From positions 3,844,001-3,908,000 of the forward strand of contig OZ241901.1 of NCBI GenBank assembly GCA_965202895.1: a stretch of 64,000 nt of DNA, read 5' to 3'. Made by a program: the position numbers and the translations under genes. The notes below the pieces were generated by a model that saw only the letters and a list, made by a program, of their open reading frames with translations, was not told the DNA's origin and ran no database searches. The stretch comes from JAJDXW01 sp965202895. Lineage in GTDB: Bacteria; Pseudomonadota; Gammaproteobacteria; HK1. How positions within the stretch are numbered: the first letter of the stretch is position 1; each line of letters opens with the position of its first letter. Below are positions 1 to 8,476 of the stretch, in pieces.

Positions 1-2263
1 CTTCGGTGGCCGCGAGATAGCCGAGGCAGACGTTCGCGAGGGCGCGGCGGGCGGTCCCTTCCGCGTCGAACCGCCAGGTCCCGCCCGTGCGAAGTCTCCG
101 CCGGACCGCCTCGAAGTCCGGCCCGAGCCGTTCGCCGAGCGCACGCCAGAGGGTGCGGCGCGCGTAGTGGATCGCATCCACGTCGATCCGCTCCATGCGA
201 TCGGCGAGGTAGCCTTCCGACGGCAGGGTCAGGAGCTCGGCCGCGAACGCGCCGTCGATGGAGCGGTCGAGCAGCACCGCCCGCATCGCTTCGAGGAAGC
301 CGGGATCGGCCGCTTCGGCCCCGGCCGGGAGGGCGCCCCCGGCGCCCCCGGTCTCGCTCGAGCCCTCGCTCGATCCCCCGGCCGATCCTTCGGTGAAGCG
401 TTCGATCAGGCGGTCGAGGCGGGAGAGGGCGAGGGTTTGCCCCGCATCCCAGCGCGCGAACGGGTCGGGGTCGTGGGCGAGGAGGGTGACGAGGTCCTCG
501 TCCCGGCGCTCCATCGCGATCCTGACCGGGGCGGAGAATCCCCGGAGCACCGACGCGATCGGCGCGGACCCGATGCCGGCGAGCCGGAAGGTCTCGACCG
601 GCGCCCGAACGTCGAGCACCACCGTACCGTGCGGGCCGGTCGCTCCTCCCGGGCCGTCCTTCTCCGGCACGGCGTCCGATGCCGGCGCGAGTATCCGCCC
701 GTCCCGGCCGACGAGGCCCACCGCGAGCGGGACGTGCATCGGCTCCTTGGGCGATCCGTCCGCGGTCGCGGGAAGCTCCTGCCGGACCCGGAGGCTCCAC
801 GTGCGCCCGTCCGGGTCGTAGTCGTCTTCGAGATGCAGGATCGGGGTTCCGGCCTGGGAGTACCAGCGCCGGAACTGGTGGAGGTCGACGCCCGAAGCAT
901 CCTCCATCGCCGCCACGAAGTCGTCGGTGGTGGCGGCCGACCCGTCGTGGCGCCCGAGGTAGAGGTCCATGCCGCGGCGGAACCCCGCCGGGCCGAGCAG
1001 GGTGTGCATCATGCGGATGACCTCGGCCCCCTTGTGGTACACCGTGACGGTGTAGAAGTTGTTGATCTCCTTGTAGGCGTTGGGGCGCACGGGATGCGCG
1101 TCGGGGCCGCCGTCCTCCTTGAACTGGTGGTCGCGGATGAGGCGCGCGTCGCGGATGCGTTTGACCGCCCGCGACCCCATGTCGGCCGAGAACTGCTGGT
1201 CGCGGAACACGGTGAGCCCTTCCTTCAGACTCAGCTGGAACCAGTCGCGGCAGGTGACGCGGTTGCCGGTCCAGTTGTGGAAGTACTCGTGGCCGATGAC
1301 CGTCTCGACGTTAGCGTAGTCGGTGTCGGTCGCCGTCTCGGGATCGGCGAGGACGTAGCGGGTGTTGAAGACGTTGAGCCCCTTGTTCTCCATCGCTCCC
1401 ATGTTGAAGTGGTCGACGGCCACGATCATGTAGAGATCGAGGTCGTATTCGAGGCCGTACACCTCTTCGTCCCAGCGCATCGCCTTCTTGAGCGCGGCCA
1501 TCGCGTGGCCGCAGCGCCCGACGTTGTGCGGCTCGGAGTAGATGTGGAGCGCCACCTCCCGGCCGGAGGCGGTGGTGAACGTGTCTTCGAGGCGGGCGAG
1601 GTCGCCCGCGACGAGGGCGAAGAGGTAGGAGGGTTTGGGAAACGGGTCCTCCCAGCGCACCCAGTGGCGGCCGTCGCCGGTCTCGCCCCTCGCAGCCGGG
1701 TTGCCGTTCGAGAGGAGGATCGGGTAATCGGCCCGGCGGGCGCGCATCGTGGTCGTGAACCTCGCGAGCACGTCGGGCCGGTCCGGATAGAAGGTGATGC
1801 GCCGGAAGTCCTCCGCCTCGCACTGGGTGCAGAGGATCCCGTTCGACTCGTAGAGACCCTTGAGCGCGGTGTTGCGGCTCGGGAAGATGCGGGTACGGAT
1901 GGTCAGGTCCAGAGGAGGCCGGGCGCCGGCTTCCGGAACGGCGCCCGCGGCCCCGCCCGCCTCGGGCTCGACGAGGGACGCGGGGATGACGAGGCGGTCT
2001 TCGTCGAGCTCGTACTCGTTCGGCGAGAGGGTGCGGCCGTTCAGCGCCGCGCTCACCAGCTCGAGCCCCGTCCCGTCGAGCTCGAGGGGAGTGCCGTCCG
2101 GCGTCCCGGGCGCGCGCCGGACCGCGAGGGTCGAGGTGACGAGACATTCGTCGCCCGCGAGGTCGAGATCGAGATCGATCGAGTCGACCAGGAAGGGCGG
2201 CGGCGCATGGTCTTCGAGCCGTACCTCGTGCCGGTCGCCCTTCCGGGCGGTCTCGTCGATCAT
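1..2263 (-). CDS. pepN: Aminopeptidase N (M1 zinc metallopeptidase), 3' end beyond window
   Basis: Cytosolic M1-family aminopeptidase that removes N-terminal residues from peptides. The translation from the ATG at 2263 shows the substrate-anchoring GAMEN motif at residues 289-293 and the zinc site HEYFH at 325-329 with the third ligand E348 in LSLKEG, the same spacing as in E. coli PepN. The start is chosen because MIDETARKGDRHEVRLEDHA aligns with the E. coli N-terminus; codons further upstream are open but have no better start. About 754 residues are present, and the gene leaves the window at position 1 without a stop, so the last part of the C-terminal helical domain is missing. It is monocistronic as far as can be seen, with the racemase gene 219 bp upstream in the same orientation. 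Family assignment is very secure. Confidence 0.96.
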   Translation of the reverse strand, partial: MIDETARKGDRHEVRLEDHAPPPFLVDSIDLDLDLAGDECLVTSTLAVRRAPGTPDGTPLELDGTGLELVSAALNGRTLSPNEYELDEDRLVIPASLVEPEAGGAAGAVPEAGARPPLDLTIRTRIFPSRNTALKGLYESNGILCTQCEAEDFRRITFYPDRPDVLARFTTTMRARRADYPILLSNGNPAARGETGDGRHWVRWEDPFPKPSYLFALVAGDLARLEDTFTTASGREVALHIYSEPHNVGRCGHAMAALKKAMRWDEEVYGLEYDLDLYMIVAVDHFNMGAMENKGLNVFNTRYVLADPETATDTDYANVETVIGHEYFHNWTGNRVTCRDWFQLSLKEGLTVFRDQQFSADMGSRAVKRIRDARLIRDHQFKEDGGPDAHPVRPNAYKEINNFYTVTVYHKGAEVIRMMHTLLGPAGFRRGMDLYLGRHDGSAATTDDFVAAMEDASGVDLHQFRRWYSQAGTPILHLEDDYDPDGRTWSLRVRQELPATADGSPKEPMHVPLAVGLVGRDGRILAPASDAVPEKDGPGGATGPHGTVVLDVRAPVETFRLAGIGSAPIASVLRGFSAPVRIAMERRDEDLVTLLAHDPDPFARWDAGQTLALSRLDRLIERFTEGSAGGSSEGSSETGGAGGALPAGAEAADPGFLEAMRAVLLDRSIDGAFAAELLTLPSEGYLADRMERIDVDAIHYARRTLWRALGERLGPDFEAVRRRLRTGGTWRFDAEGTARRALANVCLGYLAATE

Positions 2264-2482
2264 GATCCGATCCCCGTTCGCCAGCCGGAGATGATAGCGA
2301 GCACGGGGGGGCGCCTCACCCGGGCGGAGGCGCGAAGCAGGGCGCCCCCGCGAAATCGTACCGGCGGGGAGGCAGGGTCCCTCGGACTCCGGGCGGCGGC
2401 CGCGGGGATCCCCCGGCGCCTCGTTCGTGGGGCGGGGCGCGGAACGGCGCCGATCGGGGACGGGCGGAGGCCGTGGGGCCGG

Positions 2483-3136
2483 TCAGACGGCGACCACCCC
2501 GAGCGCGAGGGCGACGGCGGCTCGGGTCGGCTCGATGATCGGGAGCCCGAGCGAGGACTCCAGGGGCTGCCGGAAGCGGGCCATGCCGGTGCAGCCGAGG
2601 ATCACCACGTCCGCTCCGTGCTCGTCGCGAAGGCGGCGGCCGACGCCTTCCATGCGCTCGCGGACCTCGCCTTCGCCGCCCAGCTCGGTCACCCCGAGCC
2701 CGACCGCGAGGTCGGCCGCGAGACGGCTCTCGATTCCCATCGCGCGCACCTGACGCAGGTGACGGGGGATCGACCCCGGCAGAATGGAGATCACCCCGAA
2801 GCGATCGCCCCGGGTGAGGGCGGTGGCCATCGCGCTCTCCGCGATCCCGAACACCGGCACGCGCGCGACCTCCCGGGCCGCGTGGAGGCCGGGGTCGCTG
2901 TAGCAGCCGATGACGAACGCGCCCGCATCGTCGTTGCGCCCGTGCACGTAGTCGCAGAGGGGCAGGACCACGCTCTCCGCGTCCATCTGGGTCTCCACCC
3001 CCGGTGGACCGCCCTCCATGGTCACGCATTCGATGGCCGGTCCGTCCGGCCTGCGGAGCGGCGCCACCGCCTCGCTCATCCCGTCGGTGACGGCCTGGGT
3101 CGAGTTCGGGTTGATCACGACGATCGGTGCTCGCAT
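2483..3136 (-). CDS. Aspartate/glutamate/hydantoin racemase family protein
   Basis: A 217-aa member of the Asp/Glu/hydantoin racemase superfamily, which use two cysteines as acid and base to invert a carbon next to a carboxyl or amide. Both are present: C78 in GCYSDPG and C182 in GCTGMARF, each in a typical context. The N-terminus MRAPIVVINPNST is the usual first strand with the substrate-binding N-P-N-S/T motif. The ATG at 3136 was chosen because the reading frame further upstream runs into a repeat element. Length fits hydantoin or allantoin racemases (about 220-245 aa). The substrate cannot be told from sequence, and no hydantoinase or carbamoylase gene lies next to it. The family is certain; the exact substrate is open. 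Confidence 0.9.
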   Translation of the reverse strand: MRAPIVVINPNSTQAVTDGMSEAVAPLRRPDGPAIECVTMEGGPPGVETQMDAESVVLPLCDYVHGRNDDAGAFVIGCYSDPGLHAAREVARVPVFGIAESAMATALTRGDRFGVISILPGSIPRHLRQVRAMGIESRLAADLAVGLGVTELGGEGEVRERMEGVGRRLRDEHGADVVILGCTGMARFRQPLESSLGLPIIEPTRAAVALALGVVAV

Positions 3137-3343
3137 CGGTCCTGCCCTCCGGCGGGAAGCCGCCGCGCCGCGCGGGGCGCGCCCTTCCTCCGCACGTCTG
3201 CCCGTGTGCCGTTCCGACGCATCCGCTGCCCGCGTCGGACCTCCCCGCGCCCCGGCCCCGTGTTCGGGCCTGCGTTCGTCCCCGGGGTCTCCACGGCGGC
3301 CATTGTAGAGGGGAGGGCGGTGCGGGGTTTCGGGAACCGCGCC

Positions 3344-3894
3344 CAGGGTCGTTTCACACTGCGGAATGGTTCGCGCGTCCTGGGAAGGCGCATCCCGGGA
3401 ACGAGACATGTGCGCTGTGGGGTTTTCGCCGGGCACACCTCTCGCGAACGCTCTCGGGCACGGCGTCCTGGGAACGCGGGCGTCCCGCCCGCATCGATTG
3501 GCGGCGTCCTCGCCATCCCATTTGCGGGCGGGACGCCCGCGTTCCCAGGACACCGTGCCCGCGCAAGAGGCTCCGCGGGGTGAAATCCGCCAGCAACCCC
3601 CTCGAACCGACCCCAAACCACGGAAGAAGCCGTCTCCGTGGGGGTGAAAAATATCTCGTCCCCTCTCTACACCCTGTATATCAATAGCCTAAGAACATCG
3701 CCCGGGGCTCTGGGAACGCGGGCGTCTCGCCCGCATCGATCGGCGGCGGTTTGCCGTCCCATTTGCGTGCGAGACGCCCGCGTTCCAGGACGCGCCTTCC
3801 CGGGACGCCCGCATCCGTGGGAGACGCCGTTCCCGGGAAGCGCGGTGGGCATCGATGCCGGGCCGCAGGCCGGTCAGGGTGAAAAGGCCCCGGG
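3344..3894. mobile_element. Family B MITE-like element (copy B1), interrupted by family A copy A1
   Basis: The left end CAGGGTCGTTTCAC (from 3344) and the right end GTGAAAAGGCCCCG (3879-3892) are inverted repeats. Flanks ACCGCGCC (3336-3343) and GCCGCGCC (3895-3902) differ at one base and look like an 8-bp target duplication. The element carries the shared central hairpin at about 3711-3790. It contains no protein-coding capacity that I trust. A family A element sits inside it (3403-3709), so B1 inserted first. Without A1 it would be about 240 bp, close to copy B2. Confidence 0.75.
3403..3709 (-). mobile_element. Family A MITE-like element (copy A1), nested in B1
   Basis: A 307-bp copy in reverse orientation, with the CATGTGCGCTGT end on the left and the GCCCGGGGCT end on the right. 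It is flanked by CCGGGAAC (3395-3402) and CTGGGAAC (3710-3717), a probable 8-bp target duplication with one mismatch that lies inside element B1. The central hairpin spans 3464-3552 with long GC-rich arms (TCCTGGGAACGC against GCGTTCCCAGGA). No transposase is encoded, so it must be mobilised in trans if it is still active. Confidence 0.75.
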
Positions 3895-3937
3895 GCCGCG
3901 CCGGGCATGGCGTCCGCCCCCGTCCCGCGACCGGGCT

Positions 3938-4636
3938 TCAGGCGCCGGGAGCGGCTCCCATGAACCGGCGCCAGGTCTCGATATCCGGGACCCGGAGGTA
4001 GAAGTTCCCCTTCTTCGTCTCCCCCAGGGTTGCGCGCGGCGCGTCGGAGTAGTGGTGCCCGGGGAGCAGGACGGTCTCGTCCGGCAGGGAGGCGAGTCGC
4101 CGGAGGCTCTCGTACATGCGGTCGGGGTCGGAGCCGGGCAGGTCCACCCGGCCGCACCCCTGGATGAACAGGGTGTCGCCGGAGACGAGGGTGTTCCGGA
4201 CCCGGAAGCACTGCGACCCCGGGGTGTGGCCGGGGGTATGCAGGAACTCGACCTCGATCTCCCCCACCGACATCCGGTCTCCGGAGTCCACCCGGACGAG
4301 GTCGCTCTCCTCGAGGCCGGTCACCCTGCGGAGCCCGTCCGCCTCCTCCCGGTGCACGTAGACCTTGAGACCGTGCTTCGCGAGGAGTTCCGCCACCCCC
4401 TCGACGTGGTGGCCTCTCATGCCGCCCCCGCAGTGGTCCGGGTGGTAGTGGGTGACGAGCGCGGCGACCGGCCGGAGGTCCTGCGCCTCCACGTGCCGGA
4501 GGAGCCCGTCGACGTCCCAGGCGGGATCGACGAGGGCCACCTCGCGGGTGGTCCGCGACCCGACGAGGTAGGTGAAGTTCTTCATCGGGCCGATCTCGAT
4601 CTGCTCGATGAAGAGCGGGGAGCCGTCGCCGCTCAC
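3938..4636 (-). CDS. Metallo-beta-lactamase-fold hydrolase (glyoxalase II-like)
   Basis: A 232-aa metallo-beta-lactamase-fold enzyme. The metal-binding motif THYHPDHCGGG (HxHxDH), the later HTPGHTPGS, the bridging aspartate in SGDTLF and the C-terminal PGHHYSD are all present, so it should be an active binuclear-metal hydrolase. Glyoxalase II, persulfide dioxygenase and thioester hydrolase relatives all look like this. The start is the GTG at 4636, which overlaps the TGA of the upstream thioesterase gene as GTGA; this predicts translational coupling. The next genes upstream act on acyl or oxidised substrates, so a thioester or lactone hydrolysis step is plausible but unproven. Confidence 0.85.
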   Translation of the reverse strand: MSGDGSPLFIEQIEIGPMKNFTYLVGSRTTREVALVDPAWDVDGLLRHVEAQDLRPVAALVTHYHPDHCGGGMRGHHVEGVAELLAKHGLKVYVHREEADGLRRVTGLEESDLVRVDSGDRMSVGEIEVEFLHTPGHTPGSQCFRVRNTLVSGDTLFIQGCGRVDLPGSDPDRMYESLRRLASLPDETVLLPGHHYSDAPRATLGETKKGNFYLRVPDIETWRRFMGAAPGA

Positions 4637-5535
4637 GTTGCCGGGTCCCCGGCCTCGCACACGAGCTTCCGGGCGCGCGCCCTCATCTCGTCCGGGAGCC
4701 GGGTCGGACGCCTCGCGTCGAGGTCGAGGTGCACCCCGTACTGGCTGAACTCGGCGGCGAGGCCGCCGGTGCGCACCCCGTACATCCGGTGGAGGATCCG
4801 CATCGACGATCCCCCGACGTGCATGAGGCCGGAGCGGGTCCGGACCCGGTCGCCGGCCCGGAGCTCGCGCCGGAAACGGCCCTGGAACTCGAACGTCGAG
4901 AAGCCGATGCGGTTCTCCCGGAGGTAGGCGGGGGTCATCCCGAAGCGGGCGACCACGTGCATGTTGGCGTCCGAGAAGCGGTGCAGGTAGAAGGGCAGGC
5001 CCATGTGTCCCAACAGGTCCACCTCCCACGGCTTGACCGTGTCGCGGCCGGAATCGATGAAGCCCGATTCGTCCCGCGGGCCGGGGCGCGGCTCGTCGGG
5101 CGGGCGGTCCCACTCGACCAGCCGCGAACCGATCGCCTCGCGGAGGGAATCGGGCATCGGGGCCGGCTTGCGCGCATCGAGGTCCGTGTAGCGGTGATCG
5201 AGGGTGAAGGCGGCGGCGAGGCGTCCCCTCGCCGAGTCGAAGAGCTTGTGGCCGGTGCGCACGGTCTCGCCGTCGCAGCCCACGAGCCCGCTCTCGACGT
5301 GGTGGACGTCGCCTTCGAGGAGCTCCGCCTCGAAGCGGGCCGTCGTCGCGGCCGGGGCGAACGCACGCCGGCGTTCGAGCACGTGGGCGGGGCCCGCCTC
5401 CACCTCGTCGAACAGGCCGAGCACCGCGTCGGCGATGCGTTCGTAGTAGCAGGCAACGGTGAAATGCTCGAAGGCATCGCACTCCCAGGCCTTCACCATT
5501 CCGCGGCAGGTCTCGGTCCAGGCGGTCTTGCTCAT
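4633..5535 (-). CDS. Double hot-dog acyl-thioesterase family protein
   Basis: A 300-aa protein with two consecutive hot-dog folds. The first holds WECDAFEHFTVACYYERI near residue 20 and the second holds EVDLLGHMGLPFYLHRFSDA near residue 170; both resemble the D-x-x-x-H-x(n)-Y/F signature of 4-hydroxybenzoyl-CoA and acyl-ACP thioesterases. The likely role is hydrolysis of an acyl-CoA or acyl-carrier thioester in the cytosol. The ATG at 5535 (MSKTAWTET) was preferred to the ORF-extending ATG at 5583 because homology-like sequence begins there. It overlaps the downstream hydrolase gene by 4 bp, so the two are one transcript. The substrate is unknown. Confidence 0.82.
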   Translation of the reverse strand: MSKTAWTETCRGMVKAWECDAFEHFTVACYYERIADAVLGLFDEVEAGPAHVLERRRAFAPAATTARFEAELLEGDVHHVESGLVGCDGETVRTGHKLFDSARGRLAAAFTLDHRYTDLDARKPAPMPDSLREAIGSRLVEWDRPPDEPRPGPRDESGFIDSGRDTVKPWEVDLLGHMGLPFYLHRFSDANMHVVARFGMTPAYLRENRIGFSTFEFQGRFRRELRAGDRVRTRSGLMHVGGSSMRILHRMYGVRTGGLAAEFSQYGVHLDLDARRPTRLPDEMRARARKLVCEAGDPAT

Positions 5536-5638
5536 CCTTCCAATCGTCTCCGGGTCGCGGCGGGCGGCGGCGCGCCGCTGCACGCCGCCCGGCGGAAACC
5601 GCTCCGGACGTGCGCGCGGCGGGAGGCCGGGCGCCCGT

Positions 5639-6649
5639 TCAGGCGTCGTCCTGGCGCTCCGGGGGGTAGTTCTCGGTGTACCACCACTCGAGGTAGTCGC
5701 CGTAGGTAATTGGCGGGAAACGCGGCTCGTCCCCCGGAGCTCGGCACGTCGGCAGGCACTCGATGAGGGTGTCGACGTGGGGTCCGAAGAAGAACGGGAT
5801 CGCGTAGCGGTGGCGCCCCACCGGGGGCCGGGCGCGGTGCGCGGTGGACTTGAACCGCCCGTTGGTCCAGCGGTGCAGGGTGTCGCCGGAGTTCACCGCG
5901 AAGGAGTCGGGCAGGTCGGGGACCGCGGCCCATTCCCCGGACGGCATCAGGACCTCGAGCCCCGGCACCTCCGACTGCGGGAGGAAGGTCATGAAGTTCA
6001 CGTCGGTGTGGGGTGCGATCCCGAACTGGTTCGCGCCCGCCGCGACCGGCGGGTAGTGGGAGAGCCGGAACGAGAACTGGCTCTCCTCGAACGCGTCGTC
6101 GAACCAGTCCCCGGGGAGGTCGAGGGCGGCCGCGACCGCCGGCAGCATGCGGCGCGCGAAGCGATCCATCGCGTCCGTGCAGGCGAGCACGTTCTCCCGG
6201 AACCCGGGGAGGCCGTCCGGCCACACGTTGGGACCGGTGAAGCGCCGGCCGCTGCGGCGCAGGGGATCGTCGGGGGGGCGTTCGCGCTTGACGAAGAACG
6301 CCTCGTTGAGGTCCGGCGCCGCCCCGGCGTTCACCTCGGCCGTGCGCACCGTGTAGCGCGCCATCGCCATGTAGCCGTTGTTGTGCTCGTTCATGCGGAG
6401 CGACGTCTTGGTCCGCATGTCGAGCGCGTGGATGCGGCGCGCCTCGTCGAACGTGCGCGCGACGAGGCCGCGGGGAACGTCGTGGTTGACGACCACGAAG
6501 AAGCCGACGTTCTCGAGCGCGGAGCGGATCTCGCCCGCCACCGCCTCCCGCGCCCCGGAGGCGCCGGCGAGGTAGTCCCCGACGTCGACGACCGGGACGG
6601 CGGCCCCGGCCATCCGCTGACCGGGCCGGCGCTCTTCGGCAGCCGCCAT
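5639..6649 (-). CDS. Isopenicillin N synthase-like 2-oxoglutarate/Fe(II) dioxygenase
   Basis: A 336-aa member of the IPNS/2OG-Fe(II) oxygenase family. It has the N-terminal DIOX_N segment (VPVVDVGDYL, then NVGFFVVVNHDVP) and the catalytic C-terminal jelly-roll. Iron ligands are H and D of APHTDVNFMTF and the H of STAHRA; the co-substrate-binding arginine is in RYAIPFFFGP. It couples O2 and usually 2-oxoglutarate to oxidation of a small organic substrate. About 100 bp separate it from the thioesterase gene downstream and 42 bp from the esterase gene upstream, so it fits a co-oriented cluster of four. The substrate cannot be inferred; bacterial relatives are often annotated as gibberellin- or IPNS-like without evidence. 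Confidence 0.88.
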   Translation of the reverse strand: MAAAEERRPGQRMAGAAVPVVDVGDYLAGASGAREAVAGEIRSALENVGFFVVVNHDVPRGLVARTFDEARRIHALDMRTKTSLRMNEHNNGYMAMARYTVRTAEVNAGAAPDLNEAFFVKRERPPDDPLRRSGRRFTGPNVWPDGLPGFRENVLACTDAMDRFARRMLPAVAAALDLPGDWFDDAFEESQFSFRLSHYPPVAAGANQFGIAPHTDVNFMTFLPQSEVPGLEVLMPSGEWAAVPDLPDSFAVNSGDTLHRWTNGRFKSTAHRARPPVGRHRYAIPFFFGPHVDTLIECLPTCRAPGDEPRFPPITYGDYLEWWYTENYPPERQDDA

Positions 6650-6691
6650 GTCCTGCCTCTCCCGTGGTTCGCCGCGAATCGCCTTCCGCGC

Positions 6692-7651
6692 TCAGGCCGC
6701 GAAGGCGCCCCGGAGCGCCCGCGCGGCCCTCCGGTGGGCCTCCTCGGCCGCCCCGGCAATGCCGAGGAGGCCGAAGAACCCGTGGATCATGCCCGCGAAC
6801 GGGGCGTGCTCGCACGAGCTCCCGGACCCGGCCAGGCGCTCGGCGTAGGCGATGCCCTCGTCACGGAGCACGTCGCATTCGGCGGTGATGACGAGGGCGG
6901 GAGGGAGGCCGGCGTGGTCGGCGGCGAGGAGCGGCGATGCCCGCCAGTCGCCCGCGGCGTCCGGCCCTCCCAGGTAATGGCGCTGGAACCAGCGCATGGA
7001 TTCGGCCTCCAGGGTCCCGTAGCCTCGGGCATAGCGTTCGTAGGACGCCCCGCGGCAACGGTAGTCGGTCACCGGGTAGACGAGGAGCTGGTGGCGGAGC
7101 GCGGGGCCTCCCTCGTCGCGGGCGAGGAGGGCCGTCACCGCCGCGAGGTTCCCGCCCGCGGAGTCGCCGCCGACCGCGATGCGCGCCGGGTCCGCCCCGA
7201 TGCGCCCGCCATGCCCGGCGAGCCACCGCACGACCGCGAGGCAGTCGTCGACGGCGGCCGGGAAGGGGTGCTCGGGCCCCATGCGGTAATCGACCGAGAC
7301 CACCATGCATCCGGCTTCCCGGCAGAGGCTGCGCGCGATCGTGTCGTGGGTGTCGAGGCTGCCGATCACGTGCCCGCCGCCGTGAAAGTAGGCGAGCACG
7401 GGCCGGGGTCCGCCCGGCGCGTCCGGTTCCCGGTAGACCCGGACCGGCACCGGGCCGGCCGGGCCGGGGAGCTCCCGATCCTCGACCGCGGCGACGGGCG
7501 GGGGAGGGAACACCTCGAGGCGCGCCTTCATCCCCGCCTCGAACTGCGCGCGCGCCTCCTCGGGGGCGAGCTCCTGGATGGACGGCAGCCCGGCCGCGGC
7601 GACCTGCCGGAGAAAGGCCTGGATCTCGGGATGCACGTCGGTCGGGATCAT
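6692..7651 (-). CDS. Alpha/beta hydrolase, hormone-sensitive lipase family
   Basis: A 319-aa esterase or lipase-like hydrolase. The oxyanion-hole motif YFHGGGHVIGS and the nucleophile elbow GGDSAGGNLAA (catalytic serine in GDSAG) are diagnostic of the HSL family. The remaining triad members are expected in ITAECDVLRDEG (Asp) and FAGMIHGFFG (His), both visible. The ATG at 7651 (MIPTDVHPEI) is chosen because the ORF upstream of it runs through low-complexity sequence and a remnant of a family A element. It is the first gene of the minus-strand cluster and is divergent from the VOC and cupin genes. Broad ester-hydrolysing activity is likely; the physiological substrate is unknown. Confidence 0.9.
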   Translation of the reverse strand: MIPTDVHPEIQAFLRQVAAAGLPSIQELAPEEARAQFEAGMKARLEVFPPPPVAAVEDRELPGPAGPVPVRVYREPDAPGGPRPVLAYFHGGGHVIGSLDTHDTIARSLCREAGCMVVSVDYRMGPEHPFPAAVDDCLAVVRWLAGHGGRIGADPARIAVGGDSAGGNLAAVTALLARDEGGPALRHQLLVYPVTDYRCRGASYERYARGYGTLEAESMRWFQRHYLGGPDAAGDWRASPLLAADHAGLPPALVITAECDVLRDEGIAYAERLAGSGSSCEHAPFAGMIHGFFGLLGIAGAAEEAHRRAARALRGAFAA

Positions 7652-7777
7652 CCATCGGCTCCGGCGGCGGATCGGAAGGGGCGCCGCCCCGCGGGCGCCG
7701 ATGGTACGAGATCGCGGCGTTCCGTGCAGGCGCGCGAGAACGGGCTGGGTGGGGGACGTTCCCCGATGCCGCACCCT

Positions 7778-7809
7778 GCCCGGCGAAAACCCCACCGCGC
7801 ACATGCCTC
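7778..7809 (+). repeat. Remnant of the right end of a family A element
   Basis: The stretch GCCCGGCGAAAACCCCACCG followed by CGCACATGCCTC matches the right terminus of the family A copies elsewhere in the window. The rest of the element is not recognisable. It lies in the 236-bp spacer between the divergent esterase and VOC genes, so it may be a decayed insertion in their shared promoter region. Confidence 0.6.
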
Positions 7810-7887
7810 CGGCCGCGCGGGTCTTGCATTGCGGCCGCGCGGGGCGCAGCATTTCCGCCCGTTCCGAACGGAAGGGAGGGCCTCCAG

Positions 7888-8448
7888 GTGGAGGGTGCAG
7901 GAGGAACCGCGACACCGGACGCCGCATCCGGGCCGTCGGTCAAGGGGCTTCACCACGCGGCCTTTCGCTGCCGCGATTCCGAGGAGACCCGCCGGTTCTA
8001 CGAGGACTTCCTCGGGCTCCCGCTCGTGGAGGCGTTCGAGATCCGGGAGACGATGACGGGCCGGGCGACCAGGGTGCTCCATACCTTCTTCGAGATGGGC
8101 GACGGGTCGTGCATGGCGTTCTTCGAGGCGCCCGGCCGGCCGTTCGAGTTCAAGGCCCAGCACGATTTCGACCTTCACATCGCGCTCGAGGTGGACGCTG
8201 CCGGGCTCGAGGCCAGGTTCGAGCAGGGGAGGGCGCTCGGAATCGAGACCCGCGGCATCGCGGACCACGGGTTCATCCGGTCCATCTACTTCCGCGACCC
8301 GAACGGGTACGTCGTGGAGCTGTCCGCCAAGAAGGCGGACCCGGCGCCCCCTGGTACGGGGGACCGTACCCGCGCCGCCCGCGATGCACTCGACGAGTGG
8401 CAGAGGTCCAAGCCGGACGCCGCCCGCCCGGACGAGACCGGCCCATGA
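7888..8448 (+). CDS. VOC-superfamily (glyoxalase/extradiol dioxygenase fold) protein
   Basis: A 186-aa vicinal-oxygen-chelate protein. It opens with GLHHAAFRCRDSEETRRFYE, the usual first beta-alpha-beta-beta-beta module with a metal-ligand histidine, has a second histidine in FDLHIALEV, and ends with DPNGYVVELS carrying the metal-ligand glutamate. It may be a lyase, epimerase or extradiol-type dioxygenase. The GTG at 7888 is preferred because GAAGGGAGGG lies 7 bp upstream and the reading frame before it is repeat and spacer sequence. The cupin gene starts 28 bp after its stop, so the two form an operon diverging from the esterase cluster. The C-terminus (DEWQRSKPDAARPDETGP) extends beyond the fold. 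Confidence 0.83.
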   Translation: MEGAGGTATPDAASGPSVKGLHHAAFRCRDSEETRRFYEDFLGLPLVEAFEIRETMTGRATRVLHTFFEMGDGSCMAFFEAPGRPFEFKAQHDFDLHIALEVDAAGLEARFEQGRALGIETRGIADHGFIRSIYFRDPNGYVVELSAKKADPAPPGTGDRTRAARDALDEWQRSKPDAARPDETGP

Positions 8449-8476
8449 ACCGAAACGATCCCCGGGAGAAGCAGCC

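Noticed and set aside
167..3583. Very long plus-strand open frame opposite pepN and the racemase gene
   Set aside because: It is an antisense shadow with Arg/Gly/Val-rich composition; the minus strand has clear catalytic motifs of two known families.
3366..3900. Several overlapping open frames encoding GVPPA...AGGTPAFPG or RASRPH...RAGRPRSQ peptides, seen at every family A and B element
   Set aside because: They are translations of the GC-rich hairpin arms in various frames. They have no starts with ribosome sites, and the same peptide appears in both orientations because the DNA is palindromic.
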